DNA of 64,000 nucleotides from Arachnopeziza araneosa. Lineage: Eukaryota > Ascomycota > Leotiomycetes > Helotiales > Arachnopezizaceae. Each line of letters begins with the position of its first letter. The stretch's first letter is position 1. The stretch lies in NCBI GenBank assembly GCA_003988855.1, contig QYAI01000002.1, forward strand, positions 272,341-336,340, read 5' to 3'. Position numbers and translations under genes: made by a program. The notes under the pieces were generated by a model. The model was not told the origin of the DNA, ran no database searches, and saw only the letters and a list, made by a program, of their open reading frames with translations. Shown here piece after piece: positions 43,951-55,146 of the stretch.

Positions 43951-45043
43951 TTTCGTCGCAAGAGAGAATGGAAGGATTCAATAGAGGGAAAAGGAGTCCT
44001 GATAATACCCTTTGAGTTTGTGCATCAGCATTTGAGAAGCGGCGAAATGTTTGCATTGGACAAGAGAATGTAAATCATATCAAATGCGTTCATACCAATT
44101 AAAGCATTGCAAACTTCATTTTCACTTGTTTTCATTTAAGATTTGAGATTTGTGATGGCTTCCACCAAGGGTGCAAAAACTCGTGCTAACTCCCGTGTTC
44201 TCTAGTAGGAGCCGAATGCCCATAACTTACGAGGGGAACGACTTGAGAAATTCATATTCATTATTTACACCGGATTGTTGAAACCCATCCGTTTAGAAAT
44301 CATTTAATTGCTTGAGGGTGATCATCAAAATCAGATTTGTTTAGCACGTGATCTCGCTTAATTGAGGTTTCCTCGACGACAAAAGGAGAGAGTGCCAAAT
44401 GAAACAGACACCATTTCGGCTTCACAGCCTCCAGCCCTACAATTTTAGTTATGAAATTGATTTTGTAAGTTCTGGAGTTACTACAGATGATATGTTTACC
44501 AAATACCCAAGAAAGCTCAAGCTCAACATTCACTCAGAGCCTTTGTTTACTTTCGTAAGAGTTGATACTTGGTGCATTACTCGTAGCTATTTGCAATGAG
44601 TGCAATGGGTTGATGGTAGATACTCTTGTAATTATCAGGGAATGTATTCAATTTGAAGCTCTATTGTTGTGATCATATCAACTTCCATCCAAATACTTGA
44701 CACACCCGAGCACCTGTTAACTACGTGCTGTTTTGACATTCATTCGTATTATTGAACATCATTTTGGATTGAAATTGACACTAATAGTGGCCTCATATTA
44801 TCAGGCGAGCATAGAGTAACCATATACCTCGAAGGGAGCTGCAATGGTATTTACCAAGGACCAAAGGCCGACTTCCAAAGTTTGCAAATGTATACAGTGT
44901 TTGCTCAAGGCTTCCCCTCCAGCCTTATGAAAGTATATCTCGCTTATCCAGGAGCCTCGCCGATAGAGGTTTACTTATGGAGGGTTATTTTCTTCCGTCG
45001 CGAGACTTCTCTACCCAAAACATTTCCACCAACATCTGCAATC
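43951..45043. other. intergenic, promoter side of the 2EXR gene
   Basis: 1.1 kb of AT-rich DNA with only short frames. A small upstream ORF (44845-44930, starting MVFTKDQRP) lies before the putative first exon of the next gene. Nothing else was recognised. Confidence 0.5.
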
Positions 45044-48000
45044 ATGACTGGCTTAACGCTTCCAGCTATTGCTGCTGATAATCAAGGTCAGTTTCGAGTC
45101 GCGACTCCATTTCTTCCCCTATTTTGTGCTCTACATCATATCCTGTATCACAATCTTGTTTTGCCTTTGGCAGATCTTGCTGTTCTACCCTGTACACATG
45201 CACCTCTTCCACCCACCACTACATATGCTTCTCCTTCACTCTCCGCATTGGATATTGTGGAGTTGAACTTATCGTAGTATTTGGGAGTTCTTGCTCTCGA
45301 TTTCATGCATCTTACCCCGCCATCATACTCACTTCCATCCCACTTCCAATCTATCTGTTATTCTCTTCATGATCACAAGCTTCCTTCGTCTTCATGATTA
45401 TATTTCGTTCTATGCTTTCGTCTTTAAAATTTCACCTCTGAAATTTTGTTTTCACACTCACCTTCGCGGTCACCTTTGCCTCTCGTTCAATCTCACTTTC
45501 ACTTTCGCCCTTGACCTCACCTCGTCATCCGGCTCTACCTCATTCTCCACCAAGATTCGTATCACTCTTCGCACTCTCTACTTGTGTTTGTTCTTCTGCT
45601 AACGAAAGCTTAGATACAGCGACAACTGAATATCAATGGGATCGCAGACTACAAACTCTCGTTCCAGCCGCGGCAGAACTGAGCGCTCGTCAGGGTCCGA
45701 CTCCCTTTAATGATACTTCATTGTCATTCAACCCACTTGGTATCAACTCGAACAACATGTTGGCTCCTTCCTTCATGGAGAATACCGCAATGGAAGGCAA
45801 TCCCAATGACTTAGTGTCTGGCTCCTATCCTGCCCAGTCCTACAACATGAATCACTATGCCAGCAACATGGGTTCATTCAATGCTTCCATGACCTCCGGT
45901 GCACATTCTGCCCAACTATTCAATTTGAACGGCTTCACCGATATGGGCTCCTTCGATGCTTCTATATTCCCTAGTTCCTTCTCTGGCCAGTCCAACAACA
46001 TGACTTCATCTAACAACGCTTCTATGAACCCAGTCTCTCTTGCTGGTGATAAAAACAGGCTTGTTCTCTTCAACAATGTCTTTGAGTCACCCTCTAGCAT
46101 AGGCCACAACATGATGGAATCCACTCACTCTGGATACATGAATAGTGATGAGGGTTCATCTCATCGTTACTTGTTTAATCCGGATGGCAACACGATCATC
46201 TTTGGCGGCGATAATAACATGCTGGCTTCTAATAACTCTTCTCAAGCAACCGCGACTACTCCCCAAAAGGGTACTCGAAAGAGAGCATCGAAGAAGAGCC
46301 CTGGACAACCTATAACTCCTCCTGCCATGCTCAACGGTATCTACGAGTCTCCACTTGGTAGCACATCGACCAACGATTCTCTATCTTCTCCTGAGAAGCT
46401 AAAGAGAAAGAGATCACCAAAGAAGACGGTTGAAGCACCAGTACCCTCTCCCGTGATGCACAACTATATGACAAACGATGGTGGCTACCCTGCACATCAC
46501 GGTATGCAAAATAACGGTGGACTGTCTTCGCAATATCCACCTCCTATCAATGGTGGATTTGCTTTCTCGTACACTCTACCAACCAACGGTGGTTTCCCAA
46601 TGCCAGTTAACAATGGAAATCTTGTTGACTATAACATGGCTGGCGACAATGACTATTCATCGCCCAACAGCTCGTCATCATCTCCTTACAACACTGTATC
46701 CGCCAATAAGACCAACGAGTCTCCTGTTTCGCACACAGAAAAGGCGAAGAAGAAGCGAACATCCAGGAAGGCTTCTACATCTTCTGCCGGCACAGTTCAT
46801 GACACGTCAGCAAATGGTGGCCATGCTGTACTTTATCAGATGCCTGTCAATGGTGGTTACCCTCCAGGACAAATACCTAGCTACACTTCGGTTTATAGTT
46901 CACCCGTGACCAAGAACTTTTTTGAGACTCCACAAGGCTTAGCCCAGAGTCTTGGCCTCCAGGGTGTTCAATTCAACCTCCAACAGCCTTCGGGACATGC
47001 TGAAAATCCTAACGTCTACCCCTTTCAAGCCAATATCCACAATGCACCTTTCAAAAAGCGAGATGTCATTGAAATCTTGGGAAACACGGTCACAGAGTTT
47101 TTGGAGTTCAAGTTGTTACCTAAGAACGTGCGCAAAATGATCTGGAAGCTCAGCTTGCCGGATGCCCGCATTTTCGAGATTTCCTTCGACAAGAAAATCC
47201 CATTCCACCAACATTCAACCATGCAACAAAATAGTCAGGGAATCTGCACTCATGATCAAAAGCTCCCGGGAGTGTTCTTAGCTTGCAAGGAATCACGTTG
47301 TATTGCTATGAAGTCCAACGTCACTGTTAGACCAAAGTTCATGACTACTTCAATCACTTTCGACCCAAGCTCGGATATCATATTCTTTGCAAACTTTGGT
47401 GTCTTGACCTCTTGTATGAAGTACAGCCTCATCGATTGGAAAAAATATGGGATTCAAAAATTTGCCGTTGATCCTACGTTCTCTAAGACTTTGGAATTTG
47501 CTCAGCCAATGATTTCTGCTATGACTCCTCAAGATCAAATTCAAGTCGCTATATCTATTCATGGCGGCCAGGATGGACATATGGCAAGCCTGGGAAAGTT
47601 TGCCGTGCACTTAGGATCGAGCTTGAAGGCTATTATTCTTGTCTCTGAACCAAAGAATAACGCTTTAGACTACTCAGCTGAACTTCTGAGATGTTTCCAG
47701 GAAACCAAAGCCAGACAAGAGGAAATCAGTCTTGCGTTCCCCGACTTTATATTTGACTCGTTCATGATTCCAGCGGTTGTTCTATCGATCTATCCTTCAA
47801 AGGTGGTTTCTCAAAAGGTAGCACCAATCTCGCGCATATCCAACGCCGAGCTTCAAAATGGATTGAGTAAGCCTCTCGTTCCATATGTCCTACGCCATGG
47901 TAGTCCCAAGTCCAAGGATGTTCTTGTTACTCAGATTCCCGAGGCACAAAATTACACTGACGATGTGATTGCTATCGCACGAGAACTTCTTCGTGCCAAT

Positions 48001-48912
48001 TTCTCGGAGGCCGACATTTCCAAGATTGCTGAAGTAATCAAGGCCGGTCTTACGACGAAGGACATTACAGTACTTCGGCATGTCTCTCGAATGCTTAAAA
48101 GCACAACTCGCGTGGGGTTTTGGGCATTTGCCCATCGCATTGCCGGAGGAAATCCCAATCCTGAGCTTGGAGTTACGGAAGAGCACATCAAGGTGGCGAA
48201 GAAGGTCGTTCAGCTTGGACTCACAGATGATGATCTTACCAAAGCTCAAACTTTTCGTCAGGCAGGAGTCACAGATGATGATATTGCTAAGGTTCAAGCT
48301 CTCCGTCAGGCAGGAGTCACAGATGATGATCTTGACAATGCACAAGAGCTCCAGCGGGCAGGAGTCACGGGAGAAGATGTTTCTAATGCCAAAGAGTTCC
48401 ATCGGGCAGGAATTACTGAAGACCATGTCAAAATGGCACTGGAATTTCATCAGTCGGGATACAGCCAAAAGCATCTTGAAGTGCTACAATGTCTTCATGA
48501 TTCCGGACTTGAGGATGAGCAGTTCTCCGCTATGCTGGATTTCTTCAAGGTAATTAAAACTCTTCCATTCAATGGTTTTGATGAATTCGCTGGTGGCTTC
48601 ACGACTGGCACTACCTATCTGAAGGCAGCTTTCAAGCTTGCAGGAAGCAATCCTTTCCCACCAGGACAGGGATCCTTTGGCCGTGAGGACTCTGAAGTTC
48701 CACTTTCTCTCGAAGCAATGGAGCAAGCTGATGAGGAAGCTGCCGAAAATGATGAAGCAGAAGAGGATGCTGATGTTGAGGAAGACGACGAGGTTAACAC
48801 CTCTATTGATGGTGTTATCAACCAGAGTGGGGAGGAGCCTTTTGGGCAACTCTCCACCGAGGTTGATACATCGGGCGATGAGTGTTCTTCCGACGAGTCT
48901 GAAGAGCTCTGA
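45044..48912 (+). CDS. 2EXR-domain protein with eight 16-residue tandem repeats, about 1,111 aa
   Basis: The main exon runs 45620-48912. The best start I find is a short exon 45044-45086 (MTGLTLPAIAADNQ) joined in frame across a 533-nt intron with donor GTCAGT, branch GCTAAC and acceptor ATACAG; otherwise the first ATG is at 45757. The N-terminal 450 residues are Asn/Ser/Met-rich and disordered with three basic clusters such as TRKRASKKS and KLKRKRSPKK. A 2EXR domain follows (FLEFKLLPKNVRKMIWKLSL, then FLACKESRCIAM), a domain of unknown function expanded in filamentous fungi. Next are the helical repeats at 48166-48549, and then an acidic tail. A nuclear location is inferred from the basic clusters. 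The stop codon lies inside an inverted repeat. Confidence 0.75.
48166..48549 (+). repeat. eight coding tandem repeats of 48 bp (16 residues)
   Basis: Consensus AGVTDDDLxxAQxLRQ. Units start at 48166, 48214, 48262, 48310, 48358, 48406, 48454 and 48502. Units 2-4 are nearly identical at DNA level around CAGGCAGGAGTCACAGATGA, while the outer units have diverged, so the centre expanded most recently. Confidence 0.9.
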
Positions 48913-48988
48913 TTGCTTTGCAATCCCTTTCTTCCGCGGATAATTATAAAATGTGACGCGGAAGAAGGGGAATGTAAAGCAATCAGAG
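48907..48988. repeat. 32-bp inverted repeat spanning the stop codon of the 2EXR gene
   Basis: The arms 48907-48938 and 48957-48988 pair with about four mismatches around an 18-nt AT-rich loop. The ends are CTCTGATTGCTTT and AAAGCAATCAGAG; the inner ends are CTTCCGCG and CGCGGAAG. The TGA stop (48910-48912) is in the left arm. The transcript could fold into a long hairpin at the end of the coding region. Confidence 0.88.
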
Positions 48989-49800
48989 ATACCTTGGGTG
49001 ATAATTTGGAGACTATTGTGGAGTGAAATTCATGGCAACCCTGTATCTAGATTAGATACTAGCAATGACGTCTTCCAGTAAAACATCCTCTAATTACTTG
49101 TTCTTTTGTGACCTACTGACTCATCTTAGAACCAACCTTGAGAAAATAATGCTGAGAACAAGTAAAGTGCCCTCTTAGAATTTATTTTCATCAGAACAAG
49201 GCAGTGCAGAACTTCAATTGATGGAGATTAGTAAGTAGCTGGGTTATCCAAGTCACTAAGATCATGAAAGTACATACTCGCAATTGAAAATGACATCTTC
49301 TTCCAAGAGTATGGTGAGTCGAATTGCCCTGGAAAAATGAGAAAATCTTGACATGGAGCTGTTACCTGCAAACCGAAATTGTCGAGTATCTCTCGATTAA
49401 AACTACGTAGGATCACACATTGAGTGTGCAATCAATTAGGCGTTAATCATTACATTATCTGATACACACTCAAGATCCAAGTGCTTTAGAATATCCAACT
49501 TCTTTTTTCAATTGAATATCAAAAAAAAGCAAATATTATCGCTTCCTCTCCTACAACAACCATGTTCAGACTCTTCAGTGAAAATTCAGGGGCTTAAGCG
49601 AGCTGTTGGCCAGTCAGCATTTTTCAGCAGAACCCATCGTGCATCCAAAACAAAGAGTCAAATTATTATTTATATTACGCTTGATTCCAAGAAAAAATGA
49701 GCTGAGTAGATTTCATCACCGGTATGGTTATTGTGAAGCTCAATGCTCAGATACTGTAAATGCAATTGACTATTTAAGTTCTAGGGTACAGCACCTTGGT
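48913..49800. other. convergent intergenic region between the 2EXR gene and RAD4
   Basis: About 890 bp. The left end holds the right arm of the stop-codon hairpin. The rest is AT-rich with short frames only. Confidence 0.5.
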
Positions 49801-52800
49801 CTATAACATTGTCCACTCCTCCTCATCATCATGATCTTCGCTATGCTTAAAATATTTTGATTTTAGTTTTGTTGTGTTTTTCCTTGCTGCTCTTCTGGGA
49901 GTCTTTCTTGTACCTTCTGCAGCGGATTTGGCAGGCATAGTAACTCTTCTACTTGCTGCCTTCTTTCTTGGTTGTGGCTTGACAGGCTCTTCTGCTTCTG
50001 ATTCCGTATCAGGCGATGACGAAATATTACCTATATCTTCTTCGTTATCACTGACAGCCACTAGCTCTTGGCGTTTTGGCGGCATGATCCGTTTTTCAGG
50101 TGTCTTAGTTTCGGTCTTGGTTGGTGTCGTCGGCTTCGGCTTCAGCTTCGGCTTATTACTGGCAGGCCGTCCACGTTTTTGAGATTGGGGAGCATCAAAA
50201 TTTCCTAGATGTACATCCTCCATTTCAACATCTTCATCCAGGATATGGTTGGCCCATTTTTCTTTCGTTGAAATTGAGGATTGTGGTGTTGTGTATGCTT
50301 CGCTGGTGGAAGGTCTTGCTGGCTCTTCATGCCCTTCTACAAGAAAGCCACTACCTTCCTCTTCATCTTCTTCGTGCACAACAGGGAAGAAAGTTGAATC
50401 ATGTTGCGACTCTGGCTCTTCAACATTAAACCCTTCAGGTAGGAATCCACCAGCCATATCCTCATCCCTCTGATCCATAATCCTTTTCTGAGCTTCTGCC
50501 TCTGCATCCTCCTTTCGGATTTTACCCTTATTGTGAAATGGATTCAACATATCAGCATCATCATCAATAACCTCTCCATACTCTTCCCTAACTCTCTCCA
50601 CAATTCGTAAACCCATCAACATCTTGCGCCACATGTTTACCGCAGCTTTCTTTCGTTTTTCATCTTCTTTCCTTACCCGCTCAGCTTCGTCTTTGTGCCA
50701 CTCCTCCATAACAGTGTCGTAATGCTCTTCGGCTATCACGACTCCTTCAATTACAGGCACTGCCATTCTGTGTCCAAATTCAAATCCTGTGACCGCTTCT
50801 GCATAATCAATTTCAAGACGTTTGCAAATCTTTACCGTACCTCTGTAGGGTATATGGGCAGCACCTTCTGGGAGCATACTATCAACGTACAAATCAATAT
50901 TCCCGAACGAATTCTTTGGTATAATACCATTTTCGATTGGCGGAGGGATGATCCAATCAGTTTGAGCATGACTGAACAGAGGCTGTAGCATTTTCTCCCC
51001 ACTGGCATGCTCTGCTTCAGCAAGTTCACGCTTCCTGTTTGTAGTTGCTGCTCTAAATGGAACACGCTTCAAGGATTCTTCGCCCGTTTTGGGAGCTCTG
51101 CCTTCCTTATGCCAAGTCTCAGTGCTCTTGCAACTGACAACGTCCTTTCGTAGGAAGACTTTCTCGTTTGTAGTTGCCTCACCTTTTCCTACAGCGAACA
51201 ATTTTACATGCTTTGCTGTTGGGATAAGCGCCTCTTCTCTTCGAAGGTGTCTCTCAAGAACGTATTCAGAGGACGTTTTGTAATACTGGAGTGTTTCCTT
51301 TCCCTCCTCTATCTCTTTCTTTTCGCGTTTTGCCGGCTTGAGGTCTGTGGCTTCTTCATGGTCATCGATTTCGGTTCTAGGACTTTCCTTATTCCTTCCT
51401 CGAACATACCCACTCATCACTATCTTAAACCAATCTCTCTGCTCGTAGCGCTTGATTTTGCCATGTCGATCATGAATAGCTATCCTTTCGACGGGGTACC
51501 TGTTCGCTTTCGTCCGACCCGGCCATAATTTCCCTTTTAAATAACGAGTAGTTACATCTTTGGCGGTGCCATCAGAAGAATGACCAACAATATAAGTAAC
51601 AACTTGTTTCGCCTTTTCTGATTTTCCACCGCGAGGTTCAAATTTCTCAAGTAGCTCCTGGCTGTTAGCCACAATATGTAAAACAACGGCGTCTACTGGT
51701 ACATAAGCATTGGTGAATGGCGAAAGAACTTCAGTCCAGTAGTGAGGGAATATTAAGTCTTTGTCATAGGACAAGGATGGTAGCGTTCGTCTTACAACTG
51801 GTGTTACATCAACCACAGACTCATTATCACTAATTGAACTGAATTCTTCGGAATGATATAGATCTATTGGAGCATTCTTTAAACCACGCCTCCCAGTTTT
51901 TGGGGATGATTTGGTCGCAGGTTTTTTAGCTTTACCGGAGGGCTGGCGCACTGCGTTCTTCGAAGACTTCGAGGTCAAATCTTTTTCCTGCTCTGGTTCA
52001 GAGTCATCATCATCGGATAAATCTTCTTCGACCTTTCTGGACTTGGGTTTCTTCAGAGCTCGGGGATTCTTCTCTGACGCCTCTTCATTCTGGCTCCACC
52101 CGAAGCCGACTGGCTGTAGACTTGCAACCATTCTAGCCTCAAGACCAATGCCTCGGATTAATGCTGTGAAAAGTTGTGCACCGACATCACGGCTTCCTTC
52201 CATAGCTCTGGCGCTTGCTTTGAAGTCATCAATATGCCTAAACCGCTCTCCATGACGTTCCGGATCATGCTCATCGTTTTGGAAGCTCTTCAATTCTTCA
52301 TCTAAACGCTGCAAAGACATATATCCCACTTTCCGCAGTCCAGGTGATATAATCCGAAATTTATGCTTCCAAAACTCAACGAGTTTTCTAAGAAGTTGAG
52401 GGAGAAGGTCTTCACCCTCCTCAAGCCTCGATGCATGTTCACCCCAATCTCGTTGACTTCTCGCATCGACCGTTTTTCCTTTCGTATTCTTCATTTTGCC
52501 TTTGCCTTTATCTTTCCCGTTCCCCTTGGTAGTATCTTCCTTTCTTGTAGCAAGCCCACTGTTGATTTTCCACTTTCCAACTGCGTCTTCGATATTGGGT
52601 GGAAGTTGTTTGGCTAATATCTCTTGTAAGTCTTTATCACACAACCAAGCATTCCGAATAGCGTTATGGAACATAAGCAGCTGCACATGGCACTGGTGAG
52701 TAGATATCCGAATCTGCCTCTCAATCTTGCTTGGCCCTTTCTTATTTCCCATAGGATTCGTGATTGAAACTCGTGTGTCTTTCCTCAACGTTAGTTCGAG

Positions 52801-53175
52801 ATCACCAGCTGGTATGCTATCGGAAGCTCCTAGTACAGTCGTCTGGACATCTTCGAATACAATATCCTCATCCTCGTCTGACGCCACTCCCTGTCTATTT
52901 GTATTTGGCACGATTTCGAAATCATCCTCAGATAGGGAGGAAAGAGAACTTTCTTCATCATCAGTTGCCACCAGCTTTTCTAAAACTGCCTTTCGATGAT
53001 CTGCATTCCGTTTCGTTCCGGTACCAGCATCGAGATCTTCAAAGAGGGTCGGTTTCTTGGGAGGCATGGGTAGTGCTTTTGCCTTGCTCTTGCCCTTCTT
53101 TCTGTTAGTGCTAGCTTCTACCTCTGTATCTGGCGATGAGGAGCGCAGACGCTTCCGTGGGAGAAATGGAGGCAT
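49801..53175 (-). CDS. RAD4: RAD4/XPC DNA damage recognition protein, 1,124 aa
   Basis: It is a single exon with an ATG at 53175. The disordered basic and acidic N-terminus is followed by the transglutaminase-homology region: HVQLLMFHNAIRNAWLCD at the front, later DVGAQLFTALIRGIGLEARM and SPFTNAYVPVDAV. The three beta-hairpin domains follow (YVLERHLRREEALIP; KNSFGNIDLYVDSMLPEGAA; TVKICKRLEIDYAEAVTGFE), which hold damaged DNA. The C-terminal 250 residues are disordered with an AT-hook-like QKRGRPASNKPK. It initiates global genome nucleotide excision repair with RAD23. It is longer than the yeast protein, mostly through the disordered ends and a linker rich in Lys and Ser. Confidence 0.95.
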   Translation of the reverse strand: MPPFLPRKRLRSSSPDTEVEASTNRKKGKSKAKALPMPPKKPTLFEDLDAGTGTKRNADHRKAVLEKLVATDDEESSLSSLSEDDFEIVPNTNRQGVASDEDEDIVFEDVQTTVLGASDSIPAGDLELTLRKDTRVSITNPMGNKKGPSKIERQIRISTHQCHVQLLMFHNAIRNAWLCDKDLQEILAKQLPPNIEDAVGKWKINSGLATRKEDTTKGNGKDKGKGKMKNTKGKTVDARSQRDWGEHASRLEEGEDLLPQLLRKLVEFWKHKFRIISPGLRKVGYMSLQRLDEELKSFQNDEHDPERHGERFRHIDDFKASARAMEGSRDVGAQLFTALIRGIGLEARMVASLQPVGFGWSQNEEASEKNPRALKKPKSRKVEEDLSDDDDSEPEQEKDLTSKSSKNAVRQPSGKAKKPATKSSPKTGRRGLKNAPIDLYHSEEFSSISDNESVVDVTPVVRRTLPSLSYDKDLIFPHYWTEVLSPFTNAYVPVDAVVLHIVANSQELLEKFEPRGGKSEKAKQVVTYIVGHSSDGTAKDVTTRYLKGKLWPGRTKANRYPVERIAIHDRHGKIKRYEQRDWFKIVMSGYVRGRNKESPRTEIDDHEEATDLKPAKREKKEIEEGKETLQYYKTSSEYVLERHLRREEALIPTAKHVKLFAVGKGEATTNEKVFLRKDVVSCKSTETWHKEGRAPKTGEESLKRVPFRAATTNRKRELAEAEHASGEKMLQPLFSHAQTDWIIPPPIENGIIPKNSFGNIDLYVDSMLPEGAAHIPYRGTVKICKRLEIDYAEAVTGFEFGHRMAVPVIEGVVIAEEHYDTVMEEWHKDEAERVRKEDEKRKKAAVNMWRKMLMGLRIVERVREEYGEVIDDDADMLNPFHNKGKIRKEDAEAEAQKRIMDQRDEDMAGGFLPEGFNVEEPESQHDSTFFPVVHEEDEEEGSGFLVEGHEEPARPSTSEAYTTPQSSISTKEKWANHILDEDVEMEDVHLGNFDAPQSQKRGRPASNKPKLKPKPTTPTKTETKTPEKRIMPPKRQELVAVSDNEEDIGNISSSPDTESEAEEPVKPQPRKKAASRRVTMPAKSAAEGTRKTPRRAARKNTTKLKSKYFKHSEDHDDEEEWTML

Positions 53176-53445
53176 TCTGTATCATTGTACGGTTGAAGAG
53201 AACATAGAGACACACATACGGCAACAAGAAATAGACGCGGTGACAGCTTCACGATGATGATCTCAAGATGATGTAATCAGCCTAGCGCAGGTACGATCTG
53301 GCAGGGATAACAAGCCATGGATATGGAGGGGCATTAGGGATGAGGGACAAAGGTCTCGAATGAGAATCTTCTAAATTATCATTATTCATGAAACGTCGCT
53401 CGTACATATCGCATCTTCAGAAAATTCGAGTCTCCTATACGAAAT

Positions 53446-54099
53446 CTATGCCCAGTTACTTCCAGAATGGCTAGCAGAAGCTTCAGTTTTCACCCTTTTC
53501 GCAGATCCAGATCGGTGACCGTGTTTCTTTCGCCACAGTTCGACTCCTTGGTCGATTTCGTCCCTACTCATACCATTGTCTACAAGATACATCGTGACAC
53601 CCAAGGTTTCGACGTTTCGATTGCGTGACTCGTCGTCAAAGAAAAGCATATCCTCGAACCTCAATCCTGTGCTGTGTTGCAACTTGGTGAAGTGTGTAAC
53701 TTTGTTCCCTGGGTAAATCTCAAGGTAGTCGAAATATTCGATCGCTTTCCTCTTCTTTCCCTCTGCATCGCTTATATGTAAGAGCTTCAGCATTTCTTTG
53801 GCCAAATCAGGCGCGGATGTTCGAGATGCAGCACCGACTTTGATGCCCTGTTCTCGAAGGCCTGATAAGATGCTTGGTACATCGTTGTAGAAGGAGAAAC
53901 TCTCGCCAAAGCGGTCTTTTGCAGAATCGTGGGTCGAAGACGCCTTCAGAGGAGGTGTGACATGAGTGTCAACCCAGAAACTCCAGAGAGTGTAATCAAG
54001 GTCAAAAACCATCATCTTGGGAAGAGCGCCGCCATCGAGGAGAGTCGACGGTGGCGTTGAGTCTGTGTCACTGATGTTTTTCCCCGCTTTCTTGCCCAT
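53446..54099 (-). CDS. magnesium-dependent phosphatase-1 (MDP-1) type HAD phosphatase, 217 aa
   Basis: It is a single exon with an ATG at 54099. The HAD motif I is MVFDLDYTLWSFW, with the nucleophile and acid aspartates. KVGAASRTSAPDLA corresponds to motif II, and DMLFFDDESRNRNVETLGV to the motif III/IV region binding magnesium. DLDYTLW is the MDP-1 subgroup signature. Family members dephosphorylate fructosamine-6-phosphates or phosphotyrosine in vitro. The C-terminus is basic and Ser-rich (GSAKRVKTEAS). It is divergent from the GNAT gene. Confidence 0.92.
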   Translation of the reverse strand: MGKKAGKNISDTDSTPPSTLLDGGALPKMMVFDLDYTLWSFWVDTHVTPPLKASSTHDSAKDRFGESFSFYNDVPSILSGLREQGIKVGAASRTSAPDLAKEMLKLLHISDAEGKKRKAIEYFDYLEIYPGNKVTHFTKLQHSTGLRFEDMLFFDDESRNRNVETLGVTMYLVDNGMSRDEIDQGVELWRKKHGHRSGSAKRVKTEASASHSGSNWA

Positions 54100-54501
54100 T
54101 ATGATGACCAGAACAAGAACAGCTGCAAGAGATCTCGAGAACCACAGCGTGGTATGGTATATGACGCTAACTTGAGCAGTCTAGCAGGAAGTGGCAAAGA
54201 AAAGGAGTTTTCCTTTGATAGTTGTTGGTTGCTGAAGAGTCGGCAAGGCTACTGGTACTCTAGCTGCAGGTCGAAGTCATTGCGGATTGCAGGGTTGGTC
54301 TTGCTACGGTTGCCGAGTACCATCACTAAAAGATGGTGCCGGCTAAAGAATGTTACTTAATTTTTCTCCCGGGAAAGAGTCATTCATCCCTCCCTTTCAT
54401 TATTAAAGAAAAGAAGAAGACGTTCGGTTTTCAGAAATAGAGTGCAAAGTTTCTCATTTTTATCGCCATTTCACTATATCCTACATCTACTTTCCTTCTA
54501 C
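54100..54501. promoter_or_regulatory. shared divergent promoter region of the MDP-1 and GNAT genes
   Basis: 402 bp between start codons with CT-rich sequence next to the GNAT start. Inferred from layout; no specific site was assigned. Confidence 0.45.
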
Positions 54502-55146
54502 ATGGATTCCCTCTCTATTCTAGCAGCGGCAGCGGCGGTAGTTCAGCAACAAGAGCACGAGTCGATCCTCCGGTACCAACAAGCTACGTTTGATCAAACT
54601 TTAGAACCAAAAGATCGTTCGATCCCAGACTTTATCATCCGCAGAGGTCAATACTCAGATGTGCCTCTACTAGCTCAAGTTGAGCGCTCTGCTGCAGAGA
54701 AATTTCGAGCCGTCAAACTAGATTTCCTTGCCAACGGCGAGACAATACATCCAGAGAGGCTATACGCAATGGTGGAGACGGGGCATTTGTGGGTTGCCGC
54801 CGACAGATATGGACCGATTGGATTTCTGGGAGGAGAAAATCTAAGTGGGAGCTTCCACATCGCGGAAATATCAGTCGCGCAAGAATGGCAAGGGAGAGGT
54901 GTTGGAGGGGCGTTGATGGCAGCCATGTTCCAACAGATCACTTCGGAGCGTATATATCGATCGGTGACCCTTACTACTTTTCGAGAACTGCCATGGAATG
55001 GCCCTTGGTACGCAAAACTTGGTTTTCACGAAGTAAATCCTCGCCTTGTAGGAGGCCATTTTGAGCACATTCTGGAAACAGAAGAAGCGGAGCTTGGCGT
55101 CTCGAAGAACGATCGATGTCTCATGTTAAAGCCTCTCTATTCGTGA
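54502..55146 (+). CDS. GNAT-family N-acetyltransferase, 214 aa
   Basis: The ATG at 54502 gives MDSLSILAAAAAVVQQQEH; the frame upstream is leader. GNAT features are the opening strand FIIRRGQYSDVPLLAQVERSA, then FHIAEISVAQEWQGRGVGGA with the acetyl-CoA loop Q-x-x-G-x-G, followed by VTLTTFRELPWNGPWYAKLG with the aromatic G-F motif. It resembles bacterial-type small-molecule acetyltransferases (amine or amino acid substrates) more than histone enzymes, but the substrate cannot be told. It is intronless. Confidence 0.9.
   Translation: MDSLSILAAAAAVVQQQEHESILRYQQATFDQTLEPKDRSIPDFIIRRGQYSDVPLLAQVERSAAEKFRAVKLDFLANGETIHPERLYAMVETGHLWVAADRYGPIGFLGGENLSGSFHIAEISVAQEWQGRGVGGALMAAMFQQITSERIYRSVTLTTFRELPWNGPWYAKLGFHEVNPRLVGGHFEHILETEEAELGVSKNDRCLMLKPLYS

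Noticed and set aside
45511..45619. Start of the 2EXR protein at 45511
   Set aside because: The codon is TTG, and the following 36 residues look like CT-rich leader or intron. A 5' exon at 45044 joins in frame, and otherwise the first ATG is 45757.
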